Translations under genes and position numbers: made by a program
Assembly: GCF_000717245.1 (NCBI RefSeq)
Contig: NZ_JNYQ01000004.1
Location: 682,001 to 746,000 of the forward strand
Direction: 5' to 3'
DNA length: 64,000 nucleotides
From: Kitasatospora papulosa
Lineage (GTDB): Bacteria; Actinomycetota; Actinomycetes; Streptomycetales; Streptomycetaceae
In this document: piece after piece, positions 40,616 through 48,813 of the stretch
Layout: each line of letters opens with the position of its first letter
Position numbering within the stretch: position 1 is the stretch's first letter
Notes under the pieces: model-generated
The model's input: only the letters and a program-made list of their open reading frames with translations
Database searches by the model: none
Told to the model about the DNA's origin: nothing

Positions 40616-41275
40616 TCAGACCCCGCCGAGCGACAGCTTCGCCGCGAAGCCGAGGAACAGCACGCCCGCCGCCGAGGTGGCCCCCGCCGACAGCCGCTTG
40701 CGGCGGCGGAACACGGTGGCCAGACGGGTGCCGCCGAAGATGAGCGCCGAGAGGTAGAGGAAGCTGCCGATCTGCAGCAGCGTGCCCAGCAGCAGGAAGG
40801 AGAGCGCCGGATAGGCGTAGCCGGGATCGACGAACTGCACGAAGAAGGAGATCAGGAACAGGATCGCCTTCGGGTTGAACAGGCTGACCACGAGCGCCCG
40901 CCGGTACGGGTGTTCCACGCCCGCCGCCGGTGCGGCGCTCTCCTCCGTCAGCTCGACGGCCCGCTGGTGCCGCTCACGCCACATCGACACGGCGGTCCGC
41001 ATCATCCCGATCGCCAGCCAGGTCAGATATCCGGCGCCCGCGTACTTGACGACGGCGAACAGCAGCGGCGTCGTCTGCAGCAGGGAGGCGGCGCCCAGCG
41101 CGGACAGGGTCATCAGGACCGTGTCCCCGGTCCACACACCGGCGGCGGCCACATAGCCGGTGCGCACCCCCCGCCTGGCGGCGACGGAGAGCACGTACAG
41201 CGAATTCGGACCCGGCAGCAGAATGATCAGCACCAGGCCGGCGAGATAGGTCGGAAGATCGGTGACACCCAGCAT
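40616..41275 (-). CDS. LysE/RhtB-family amino acid exporter (LeuE-like)
   Basis: This 219-residue protein has six hydrophobic helices. It carries the LysE/RhtB signature YLAGLVLIILLPGPNSLYVL near the start, then GVWTGDTVLMTLSALGAASL and NPKAILFLISFFVQFV. The LPGPNSLYVLS form is typical of leucine exporters of the LeuE type. The ATG at 41275 directly touches a long inverted repeat (41276-41311), leaving no normal ribosome site outside the hairpin. It lies downstream of the acyl-CoA mutase gene on the same strand, with that hairpin between. Confidence 0.85.
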   Translation of the reverse strand: MLGVTDLPTYLAGLVLIILLPGPNSLYVLSVAARRGVRTGYVAAAGVWTGDTVLMTLSALGAASLLQTTPLLFAVVKYAGAGYLTWLAIGMMRTAVSMWRERHQRAVELTEESAAPAAGVEHPYRRALVVSLFNPKAILFLISFFVQFVDPGYAYPALSFLLLGTLLQIGSFLYLSALIFGGTRLATVFRRRKRLSAGATSAAGVLFLGFAAKLSLGGV

Positions 41276-41311
41276 GGACGGAGTGTCGCACGCGGGTGCG
41301 GCACTCCGTCC
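41276..41311 (-). promoter_or_regulatory. Long inverted repeat abutting the LysE exporter start codon
   Basis: GGACGGAGTGTCGCAC (41276-41291) pairs with GTGCGGCACTCCGTCC (41296-41311), 15 of 16 bases, loop of 4. It ends exactly one base before the ATG. It can be read as terminator of the upstream mutase transcript, as an operator, or as an RNA hairpin that controls exporter translation. Confidence 0.6.
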
Positions 41312-41378
41312 AGGTGGTTCACATCGCGGAGGACCGGTCCGCGTCGCCGTCCGGCAGCCGGCCGTGCCGGATCACCGC

Positions 41379-42959
41379 TCAGAACGCGTCGGTCGGGACG
41401 TACGCGCCCCAGACCTCCCGCAGCGCGTCGCAGACCTCGCCGACGGTGGCCCGTGCCCTGAGCGCGTCCTTCATCGGGTAGAGCACGTTGTCCGTCCCCT
41501 CGGCCGCCCTCCTGAGGTCCGCCAGCGACGAGTCCACCGCGCCCTGGTCGCGTTCGGCCCGGAGCTTCGCCAGGCGGGCGGCCTGCTGGGCCTCGATCGC
41601 CGGGTCGACGCGCAGCGGCTCGTAGGGCTCCTCCTCGTCGAGGCGGAAGCGGTTGACGCCGACGACCACCCGCTCGCCGCTGTCCGTCTCCTGGGCGACG
41701 CGGTACGCGCTGCGCTCGATCTCCCCCTTCTGGAAGCCGCGTTCGATGGCGTCGACCGCGCCCCCCATGTCCTCGACCTTGCGCATCAGCTCCAGGGCGG
41801 CGGCCTCGACGTCGTCGGTCATCCTCTCGACGACGTACGAACCCGCGAAGGGGTCCACCGTCGCCGTCACGTCCGTCTCGTACGCCAGGACCTGCTGGGT
41901 GCGCAGCGCGAGGCGGGCCGACTTGTCCGTGGGCAGGGCGATGGCCTCGTCGAAGGAGTTGGTGTGCAGCGACTGCGTGCCGCCGAGGACCGCTCCCAGC
42001 CCCTGCACGGCGACCCGGACCAGATTGACCTCGGGCTGCTGGGCGGTGAGCTGGACGCCCGCGGTCTGGGTGTGGAAGCGCAGCATCAGCGACTTGGGGT
42101 TCCTCGCGCCGAACTCCTCCCGCATCACCCTCGCCCAGATCCGGCGCGCGGCACGGAATTTGGCGACCTCCTCCAGGATCGTCGTCCGCGCGACGAAGAA
42201 GAAGGAGAGCCGGGGCGCGAAGTCGTCCACGTCCATCCCCGCCGCCACGGCGGTCCGGACGTACTCGATGCCGTCCGCGAGGGTGAAGGCGATCTCCTGC
42301 GCGGGGGAGGCACCCGCCTCGGCCATGTGGTAGCCGGAGATCGAGATCGTGTTCCACTTCGGGATCTCGGCCTTGCAGTACTTGAAGATGTCGGCGATCA
42401 GCCGCAGCGAGGGCTTGGGCGGGAAGATGTACGTGCCCCGGGCGATGTACTCCTTGAGCACGTCGTTCTGGATCGTGCCCGTCAGCTTCTCCGCCGGCAC
42501 GCCCTGCTCCTCGGCGACCAGTTGGTAGAGCAGGAGCAGGAGCGCCGCGGGGGCGTTGATGGTCATCGACGTGGAGACCTCGCCCAGGGGGATACCTCCG
42601 AAGAGGACGCGCATGTCGTCGATCGAGTCGATCGCCACGCCGACCTTGCCGACCTCGCCGGAGGCGATGGGCGCGTCCGAGTCGTGGCCCATCTGCGTGG
42701 GCAGGTCGAACGCGACGGAGAGACCCGCCGTGCCGTTGGCGATCAGCTGCTTGTAGCGGGCGTTGGACTCGGTGGCGGTGCCGAACCCCGCGTACTGCCG
42801 CATCGTCCACGGCCTGCCCGTGTACATCGTGGGGTAGACACCGCGCGTGAAGGGGAAGGCGCCCGGCTCGCCCAGCTTCTCCTCGGCCCGCCAGCCGTCG
42901 AGCGCCTCCGGCCCGTACACCGGCTCGATGGGCAGTCCCGACTCGGACTCACGCGTCAT
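41379..42959 (-). CDS. Methylmalonyl-CoA-mutase-type large subunit without B12-binding domain
   Basis: The protein has 526 residues from ATG 42959, with GGGAGG 8 bases upstream. It is the substrate-binding barrel of the acyl-CoA mutase family (FPFTRGVYPTMYTGRPWTMR, GTIQNDVLKEYIARGTY, RFHTQTAGVQLTAQQPEVN). It ends before a cobalamin domain, like the IcmA subunit of isobutyryl-CoA mutase. The residues that tell substrates apart are Tyr56 in RQYAGF and Arg174 in YIARGTY, as in methylmalonyl-CoA mutase; IcmA proteins have Phe and Gln there. It therefore probably handles methylmalonyl-CoA together with a separate B12-binding subunit, which is not in this window. Confidence 0.88.
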   Translation of the reverse strand: MTRESESGLPIEPVYGPEALDGWRAEEKLGEPGAFPFTRGVYPTMYTGRPWTMRQYAGFGTATESNARYKQLIANGTAGLSVAFDLPTQMGHDSDAPIASGEVGKVGVAIDSIDDMRVLFGGIPLGEVSTSMTINAPAALLLLLYQLVAEEQGVPAEKLTGTIQNDVLKEYIARGTYIFPPKPSLRLIADIFKYCKAEIPKWNTISISGYHMAEAGASPAQEIAFTLADGIEYVRTAVAAGMDVDDFAPRLSFFFVARTTILEEVAKFRAARRIWARVMREEFGARNPKSLMLRFHTQTAGVQLTAQQPEVNLVRVAVQGLGAVLGGTQSLHTNSFDEAIALPTDKSARLALRTQQVLAYETDVTATVDPFAGSYVVERMTDDVEAAALELMRKVEDMGGAVDAIERGFQKGEIERSAYRVAQETDSGERVVVGVNRFRLDEEEPYEPLRVDPAIEAQQAARLAKLRAERDQGAVDSSLADLRRAAEGTDNVLYPMKDALRARATVGEVCDALREVWGAYVPTDAF

Positions 42960-43447
42960 CTGCTGTGCCTCCCACTCAAAGCTACTTATCGGTAACAAGC
43001 TGCGCGACGGACTCTAGCGGCGGCGCGACGGCCTGCGGGCTCCCTCCGCTGGGACCTTGCTCACAGCTCGTGCCCGGCGGCCCGGCCTCGCGCCTCCCAT
43101 CATGCGCAGGATCCGGCGACCGGGCAGGGCGGGACGACACGCGGAGGGGCGAACGCCACGGGCACGCGGGGCGCATCGCCGCCGGCTGCACGCACGTACG
43201 GGACGAGGGGAGGATCGCGGCGCTCTTCGGCCGGGTGCGCAACAGCGGCAGGGTCGTCATCCACCGGCAGGGCACGTGACCGGACTGGGGGCGCGGGCGG
43301 GACCGGGGGAACGTGTCCCGCCCGCGCCAGGTGCGCCGAGCCGAAGGTACGGGGGGAACCCCGGCTCGTTGCGCGGCCGATGACCAGTCGGCACTTCTTA
43401 CTGCGCCGTAGCACCGGAGAACGTTACAGTCGGCGTGTTTGTGCAGG
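42960..43447. other. Gene-poor gap upstream of the acyl-CoA mutase gene
   Basis: The first 60 bases should hold the mutase promoter; TTATCGGTAA at 42986-42995 in a locally AT-rich patch is a candidate operator. Frame +2 ends at 43279 with about 25 codons (RIAALFGRVRNSGRVVIHRQ) that look coding by third-position GC, but no convincing start or family supports a gene. The rest, including the AT-richer part at 43390-43440, shows nothing I can name. Confidence 0.4.
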
Positions 43448-44518
43448 TCAGCGTGGTGTGAGCGAGGATACGGCCGAGGCGCCCGCGGTGGCTCCCGCCG
43501 TCGGCCCCGGGGTCCTGCCGCCCTGCGGCAGCTTCTCGCGCCCGCTCTCCGCCGACGGCGGACGGAAGCTGACCGGAGGGAGGGAGCCCTCGCCGTCCTC
43601 GTCCTTGCCGCCGCCCTCGCCCCGGTCGGCGCCTTCGCCCTTGCCGTCGCCGTCGTCACGCCCGTCCGTGCCCAGGAGGCGGTCGCAGAAGCGGTCCAGG
43701 CGGGACTCTCCGTCGGCCAGCTCGAGGAGCCGGGCCTCCTCCTCGCGGCTCAGCGTGTCCTCGCGGTAGGCGCGGCAGGCCTGGAGCAACTTCCTGTACA
43801 CCTCGGCCGGGGAGCGCTCGGGCGTCCGGCGGCCGTCCGCACCGTCCTGGCCGTCGTCGGTGCCGTCGTCCCGGGCGCCGCCCTCGGCCCGGTCCGTGGC
43901 GTCGCCGCCGTGTCCGGTCGGCCCGTCGCCGTCGTCCGTGCCCGTGTCCGGTACGTCGGAGGGCGACGGGGAGACGGGCGGACGGAGCGGGACCGAGGGC
44001 AGGGGTGAGGGTTCACCCGCGTCGGGTACCTCGGCGCCCGGTTCCTCGGGGGACGCGCCCGCCGAGACGGACGCGGCCGGGACCGGTGAGCCGTGGCCGA
44101 TGAACGGTACGGCCAGCATGCCCGTACCCCCGGCGACCGCCACACCGCCGAGCGCGCACCCGGCGAGCGAGACGGCGAGGCCGTAGCGCACCGGGCGGGT
44201 CCAGCGCGGACGCCGCCGGAGCGGAGAGGCGGACGAGGCCCCGATGCGTACGGCGGGCAGTCCGTCCCGCCGTTCCGCGGGGCCGGCGGCCGCACCGGCC
44301 CGCTTCCCGCTCCGGGGCGCCTCACGGAAGGCGGCCAACGCGGCTTTCTCGCCCGGCAGTTCGCCATCGGAAACGGCGGAGGGACGCAGCGCGAGCAGGG
44401 CGGCCTCCAGCTTCCGGGCCTGTGTCCCGGCGTGGTCGTCGACGAGCTCGACGGACTCGCCGCGGAGCAACAGCTCCGCCGCGTCCGCATCAAGCCACTG
44501 GTGCTGCTCGTCGGCCAT
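43448..44518 (-). CDS. Putative anti-sigma / membrane partner of the ECF sigma factor
   Basis: The protein has 356 residues from ATG 44518, which overlaps the sigma gene stop (ATGA). The cytoplasmic N-terminus (MADEQHQWLDADAAELLLRG, then KLEAALLALRP) resembles short anti-sigma domains. One hydrophobic helix follows (YGLAVSLAGCALGGVAVAGG). The rest is a long Asp/Gly/Pro-rich extracellular region with a helical patch, AEVYRKLLQACRAYREDTLS and LLELADGESRLDRFCDRLL. Tight coupling to the sigma gene is the main support for an anti-sigma role; no zinc-binding HxxxCxxC motif is present. Confidence 0.7.
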   Translation of the reverse strand: MADEQHQWLDADAAELLLRGESVELVDDHAGTQARKLEAALLALRPSAVSDGELPGEKAALAAFREAPRSGKRAGAAAGPAERRDGLPAVRIGASSASPLRRRPRWTRPVRYGLAVSLAGCALGGVAVAGGTGMLAVPFIGHGSPVPAASVSAGASPEEPGAEVPDAGEPSPLPSVPLRPPVSPSPSDVPDTGTDDGDGPTGHGGDATDRAEGGARDDGTDDGQDGADGRRTPERSPAEVYRKLLQACRAYREDTLSREEEARLLELADGESRLDRFCDRLLGTDGRDDGDGKGEGADRGEGGGKDEDGEGSLPPVSFRPPSAESGREKLPQGGRTPGPTAGATAGASAVSSLTPR

Positions 44519-45201
44519 CACATGTCCTTCTGCGTCCACGGACGCGAATGCGTCACACCGGCGGGTGCGGCCGCGCCCTTGCGGCCGGGGCGCTGCGGGG
44601 GCACCGCCCCGAGCTCCGGTCCCGCCACCGGAAGGCCGTCCTCCGGGCCCGGGTCGGCGCCCACCAGCTCCGCCAGCCGCTTAAGTCCCCGGTGGGCGGC
44701 GGTGCGCACCGCGCCAGGGCGTTTGCCCAGTGTCCGCGCGGCGCTCTTCGCGTCGAGACCGACCACCACGCGGAGCACGACCGCCTCGGCCTGGTCCTGC
44801 GGCAACTGCGCGATGAGCGACATGGCGTGTCCGGTCGCCAGGGACTCCAGCGCCTCCCCCGCCGTGTCGGACTCGGCGGGCTCGCCCTCGAGTTCGCTCT
44901 CGTCACCGCCGATCGCAGGGCGCCTGCCCCGCATCCGCAGGTGGTCGAGCGAGCGGTTGCGCGCTATCCGGGCGGCCCAGCCGCGGAACCGGTCGGCGTC
45001 ACCGCTGAACCGGTCGATGTCACGCGCTATCTGCAGCCAGGACTCGGACGCCACGTCCTCGGCGTCCGGTTCACCGACCAGCGTCCGTATGTAGCCCAGC
45101 AGCCGTGGGTGCACGGCGCGGTACACAGTACGGAAGGCGTCCTCGTCCCCGTCCTGTGCCGCGAGCACCGCGGCGGTCAGCTCCGCGTCGTCCCCCAGCA
45201 C
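44518..45201 (-). CDS. ECF-type sigma factor
   Basis: The protein has 227 residues from GTG 45201; an upstream in-frame start at 45273 is possible. Region 2 includes AFRTVYRAVHPRLLGYIRTL, EPDAEDVASESWLQIARDID and FRGWAARIARNRSLDHLR. Region 4 includes LIAQLPQDQAEAVVLRVVVG and the helix LGKRPGAVRTAAHRGLKRLA. A 40-residue Pro/Gly-rich tail ends the protein. Its last bases overlap the membrane partner gene by 4, the usual sigma/anti-sigma arrangement. No promoter motif for self-control was found. Confidence 0.85.
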   Translation of the reverse strand: MLGDDAELTAAVLAAQDGDEDAFRTVYRAVHPRLLGYIRTLVGEPDAEDVASESWLQIARDIDRFSGDADRFRGWAARIARNRSLDHLRMRGRRPAIGGDESELEGEPAESDTAGEALESLATGHAMSLIAQLPQDQAEAVVLRVVVGLDAKSAARTLGKRPGAVRTAAHRGLKRLAELVGADPGPEDGLPVAGPELGAVPPQRPGRKGAAAPAGVTHSRPWTQKDM

Positions 45202-45404
45202 TCCCTCAACCCGCCCTGCCGATCGGAATCGTAGCTGGTCACCGCTACTGCGCCACCCTGCGCGAGTCAGCACGCTACGTGGTCGGACGGTGCCCCGTCC
45301 ATGACTTGTACAACCTGCAACTGTCTCCTGACCCAGTGCGGTGTGACAGAAAACGCACCTGTGGCGCAGAGATGAGTACGGGGCCGCACAGCGGCCCTGT
45401 GGAA

Positions 45405-45448
45405 GACGGCCGGGGCCTCTCCTGTGGGGGGTGGCGGCCCCGGTCGTC
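45405..45448 (-). terminator. Hairpin downstream of the gene at 45469-46056
   Basis: GACGGCCGGGGCC (45405-45417) pairs with GGCCCCGGTCGTC (45436-45448), one wobble in 13 bp, loop of 18. It starts 21 bases past the stop codon of the leftward gene. Confidence 0.55.
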
Positions 45449-45468
45449 GTCCCCTCCCCCTCATGACG

Positions 45469-46056
45469 TCACGTCAGGGACACGCCGCCCGGTAGGACAC
45501 CGCTCCGGGCACGGCGGGACACCACCGCACGCAGCACCCGCCGGCCCTCGGTCGACAGGTCCAGGACCCGGCGCAGGCCGGTCCCGCCGCCCTCGGCGCC
45601 CGCGGCTTCGGCGAGGCTCTCCAGGATCTCGCTCTGGCGGCGCAGTTCCCCGGTGACGAGCGGCCCGGCGCCCGCGCCGTCGCCGGCCCGGAGGTCCTCG
45701 CCCCCCGCGTCGTCACCGGCCGGGAAGTCGTACGCGCGGTGGACGTCCAGCGCGAGCAGCGAGCAGGCGTCCGCCCAGGCGCGCAGCGGTTCCGCCGCGA
45801 AGTCCCGGGGGGCGGCGCCCAGCAGCGCGCGGACGCGGGCCACGACGGCGTCACCTCCGGCGGTGGCCTCCAGCGCCGTGTGCACGGCGTCCAGCCGGGC
45901 GGCCCATTCCGCGCCCTTCCCACAGGCCGCCCAGAGCGGGCGCAGCGGTTCCGGGTCACCCCCGTCCTCCGCCGGAAGGCACCGGTCCAGGCAGGCGACC
46001 CCGCTCACGGCCAGTCCTCGCTCGTCGGCACGGGCGATCAGCTCCAGCAGGCTCAT
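45469..46056 (-). CDS. Conserved-type hypothetical protein, cytoplasmic
   Basis: The protein has 195 residues from ATG 46056, chosen because GGGAGG lies 5 bases upstream; ATG 46071 is an alternative. It is helix-rich (LLELIARADERGLAVSGVAC, AAEPLRAWADACSLLALDVH), with an acidic linker near residue 130 and a C-terminal segment LRRVLDLSTEGRRVLRAVVS. It has no signal peptide or membrane helix. I recognise no family. It stands alone, with its own terminator, between the sigma factor gene and the gene at 46173. Confidence 0.6.
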   Translation of the reverse strand: MSLLELIARADERGLAVSGVACLDRCLPAEDGGDPEPLRPLWAACGKGAEWAARLDAVHTALEATAGGDAVVARVRALLGAAPRDFAAEPLRAWADACSLLALDVHRAYDFPAGDDAGGEDLRAGDGAGAGPLVTGELRRQSEILESLAEAAGAEGGGTGLRRVLDLSTEGRRVLRAVVSRRARSGVLPGGVSLT

Positions 46057-46172
46057 CGACGCCTCCCCCATCGGTCCGTCGGTCTCCGGGAGCACACCGC
46101 TTCCCGTTACCGCGTACTGCGCCAGATGGCTGAAAAACGTCACTCTTCCGACACGCGAGCGCACAGCGGGTC

Positions 46173-46709
46173 TCAGCCGGACAGGCTCTCGATGCCCAGA
46201 CGGTCCAGGAAAGCGAAGAAAAGTTCCTCTCCGGACCGCTCGGGCCGCTCGATCCGCAGCAGTTCGAGCAGTGGCCCCTCGCGAACGCCGCGGCCGGTTT
46301 CGGCCGCCCACAGGACGGCTCGGGCCGCCGCGTCCTCGGGCGGGAGGAACAGCTCCTCCCGTGTCGGGCCGTCCGGGCCCAGGTGCTCGGCCATGGGTGT
46401 CCTGCCGAGGCAGGCGTACCAGGAGCCGCTGTGCGGCGCCGCCGCCTCGACGGCCACACAGACCCCGTCCATGACGAAGCCGAGGAGTACCGGCGCCCGC
46501 GCGGCGTCGGCGAGTGCGGTCATGCTGCCGAGCGAGGAGTCCGTGGGGTGGGACCAGACCTGCCACCCGTCCGCGCGGTACTCCCGCAGTGTCAGACGCT
46601 CGCGCGCGTCCCTCAGCGCGGGATGGCCGATGAGCGGCTCCCCGCTGCGGCCCACCAGATAGCAGCCCCAGAAACCCACGTCGCGCTCCCCCCGCGGTCC
46701 GGGGTGCAT
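46173..46709 (-). CDS. Hypothetical protein, unknown function
   Basis: The protein has 178 residues from ATG 46709, with GGGAAGA just upstream. It starts MHPGPRGERDVGFWGCYLVG and contains LREYRADGWQVWSHPTDSSL, PVLLGFVMDGVCVAVEAAAP and a helical C-terminal part (LLELLRIERPERSGEELFFA). It looks like a compact alpha+beta cytoplasmic protein. It has no signal peptide and no catalytic motif I can name. It lies downstream of the hexosaminidase gene but is separated from it by a strong hairpin. Confidence 0.6.
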   Translation of the reverse strand: MHPGPRGERDVGFWGCYLVGRSGEPLIGHPALRDARERLTLREYRADGWQVWSHPTDSSLGSMTALADAARAPVLLGFVMDGVCVAVEAAAPHSGSWYACLGRTPMAEHLGPDGPTREELFLPPEDAAARAVLWAAETGRGVREGPLLELLRIERPERSGEELFFAFLDRLGIESLSG

Positions 46710-46783
46710 TCTTCCCGCCCCGCACCGCGGCGAAGCGCGAGAACGGGCCGGTCCCGGGGCCGGCCGGCGCCGGGACGGGAAAG

Positions 46784-46827
46784 CGCGCGTGCCGCGCACC
46801 CCTCCTCCGGGATGCGCGGCACGCGCG
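46784..46827 (-). terminator. Terminator after the hexosaminidase gene
   Basis: CGCGCGTGCCGCGCA (46784-46798) pairs perfectly with TGCGCGGCACGCGCG (46813-46827), loop of 14, starting 26 bases past the hexosaminidase stop codon. Confidence 0.7.
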
Positions 46828-46852
46828 GTGCGGGACGTAGGGCGGACCCGGC

Positions 46853-48439
46853 TCAGCCGGTCTCGTCCGCCAGTTGCTGGAACTGCGCCCAGGTCAGCTT
46901 CGGCTCGCGCGGGTCCCACAGCTTCTGGGAGACCGCGTTGAGCGGCATCCGGATCCCTTCGGCCACCTGCGCCTGCGTCTGCGCGTTCGGGAAGTCTCCC
47001 CAGACCGCGAACCGGCCGCCCAGGATCTGCTTCGAGTAACGCTCGGGGACCGGCTCGGTGCCGCGCAGGACGAACGGGGTCCACTGCTCGTAGATCCGCT
47101 TGCCCGTCGGGTACGTGAAGTCGTTGGGCTCGCCGAGCACGTAGTAGAGGTACTCGTCGTTGAGGTTGATCACGTCGCGGCCCTCGGCGAGGTAGTCCTG
47201 GGGCGGCCGGGCGCCGATCTCCTTGCCCGTCCAGTACTCGACCTCGATGCCCTTGTCCGCGGTGACCGTCCCGCCGCTGAAGAAACCGTCGTTCCATGCC
47301 TTGGGAATCTTCTCGGCCTTGCGGATGACGGCGGCGCGGTCGTTCAGCCAGCCCTCCGCCAGGTCCTGGACGGTGGCGCCGTCGCCGTACTTCTCGACCG
47401 CGGCCGCGGCGAGCTGCGGGTAGGAGGCCCGCGGGCTGCTGACGGTGAGGGCCTGGTACTCGTCCGCGCCGACGTGGAACCAGTCGCCGGGGAAGAGCTC
47501 GGCGTACTCCTTCAGCAGGTCGTCGACGATCTTCGCCGACTCCTCCTTCGAGATGTCGATGGCTCCCTGCCGCGCGACGCCCTGCGTGTTGCGCAGCTGG
47601 AGGTCGGGGTGGGCGCGCAGGACCGCGCCCAGGTGTCCCGGGGAGTCGATCTCGCCGACGACCGTGATGTGGAGGCTCTGGGCGAGCTTCAGGATCCGGC
47701 GGACCTCGGCCTTGGTGAGGTGTTCCTCGGAGACCACCTCGGGGTGCGAGTCGGACTCGATCCGGAAGGCCTGGTCGTCGGAGAAGTGGAGGCCGAGCTG
47801 GTTGAGCTTGAGGTCGGCCATCTCGTGCAGCCGGTCCTCTATCCACTCCGCGCTGTAGTGCTTGCGCGCGATGTCGAGGTTCAGACCCCGCTGCGGCCGG
47901 TCCGGCGTGTCCTGGACGACGCCCTCGGGCACGGTGTCGTCGGCGTTCAGCGACTGCTTGAGGGTGCGGGTCCCGTAGAAGACGCCCGCCTGGCCGGGCC
48001 CGCTGATCGTGACCTGGTTGCCCTCGGTCCTCAGCGTGTACGACTCGGGGTCGCCCTTGCCCGAGGAGGCGAGGGCCAGCTCGACGTCGCCGGACCGCGG
48101 GGACTTCTCGCCCCGGTAGCCGATCTTCAGCTCCTTCGCGAGCAGCTTCGCCTCGTCGGTGAGGGCGGGGTCGGCCGCGACGACCGCGCTGTCCTTCGAC
48201 GGTTTCCAGCCGGGCCCGCGCGCGGCGGTGTGCTCCCGGACCGCGGGTATGGTCCGCGGCGCCGTGGACAGCGGATAGCTCCGGGTGGGTGACGGCGAGG
48301 CGGAGGTGCGGGCCGAGGCGGATCCGCTGTTCTGGGTCCCGGGGCCGGAGTCGTCCGGCCACACGACGACGGTGAGGGTGACGGCGGCGGCCACCGCGAC
48401 GGCGGCACCGGCCACCAGAGGTGCGCGTGAGCGAGACAT
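46853..48439 (-). CDS. Exported beta-N-acetylhexosaminidase (GH20)
   Basis: This 528-residue protein has an N-terminal membrane/signal segment (PLVAGAAVAVAAAVTLTVVV) and a Ser/Pro linker. A GH20b-like beta domain follows, then the GH20 barrel. The catalytic pair is in WFHVGADEYQAL (Asp-Glu). Substrate-site segments such as RGLNLDIARKHYSAEWIED, HFSDDQAFRIES and GEIDSPGHLGAVLRAHPDL are present. It removes terminal GlcNAc/GalNAc from chito-oligosaccharides or wall fragments outside the membrane. ATG 48439 has GGAGG 10 bases upstream. No clear DasR-type site was found in front of it. Confidence 0.92.
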   Translation of the reverse strand: MSRSRAPLVAGAAVAVAAAVTLTVVVWPDDSGPGTQNSGSASARTSASPSPTRSYPLSTAPRTIPAVREHTAARGPGWKPSKDSAVVAADPALTDEAKLLAKELKIGYRGEKSPRSGDVELALASSGKGDPESYTLRTEGNQVTISGPGQAGVFYGTRTLKQSLNADDTVPEGVVQDTPDRPQRGLNLDIARKHYSAEWIEDRLHEMADLKLNQLGLHFSDDQAFRIESDSHPEVVSEEHLTKAEVRRILKLAQSLHITVVGEIDSPGHLGAVLRAHPDLQLRNTQGVARQGAIDISKEESAKIVDDLLKEYAELFPGDWFHVGADEYQALTVSSPRASYPQLAAAAVEKYGDGATVQDLAEGWLNDRAAVIRKAEKIPKAWNDGFFSGGTVTADKGIEVEYWTGKEIGARPPQDYLAEGRDVINLNDEYLYYVLGEPNDFTYPTGKRIYEQWTPFVLRGTEPVPERYSKQILGGRFAVWGDFPNAQTQAQVAEGIRMPLNAVSQKLWDPREPKLTWAQFQQLADETG

Positions 48440-48813
48440 CGGTCAGAAACCTCCGGATCGGGGGATAAACAGTTCAAAGAAGATGAGAAAGTCGGGCATT
48501 TCCCCCGTTGATTCGTCCATCGAGCGTTCCGAAACTCTCCCGTCCGGGTGAAGTTCTCGCATCATTCGGCTGCGCGCCGCCACGCCTCGCTAGCGTGAAG
48601 GGACATACGTACCAGTCCTCACTCCCACTCCGCGCAACCTCGCCGCTCTCCGGGCCCTCTTGTCCAGGGTCACAGATGTCATTCGTCCGAGGAGTCCCGC
48701 TGTCCAGGTCCAGCGAGCCGCACCCCGACCTGCCGAAGCCACCGCGGCAGGCCGGCCGCACGGCGGTCCCCGTCCAGCACCGGGGACCCGCCCCGGCTCT
48801 CCGGGAGGCCCCC
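48440..48813. promoter_or_regulatory. Divergent intergenic region between the hexosaminidase and OHCU-decarboxylase-like genes
   Basis: The left third is comparatively AT-rich and should hold the hexosaminidase promoter. TAGCGT at 48591-48596 is a plausible -10 for the rightward gene, giving a leader of about 210 bases. Frames read through much of the right part without stop codons, so an earlier start for the rightward gene cannot be excluded, but no family signal lies there. Confidence 0.35.

Noticed and set aside
48440..48600. A DasR operator before the GH20 hexosaminidase gene
   Set aside because: No ACTGGTCTAGACCA-like sequence could be found in the region, although the gene type would suit DasR control.
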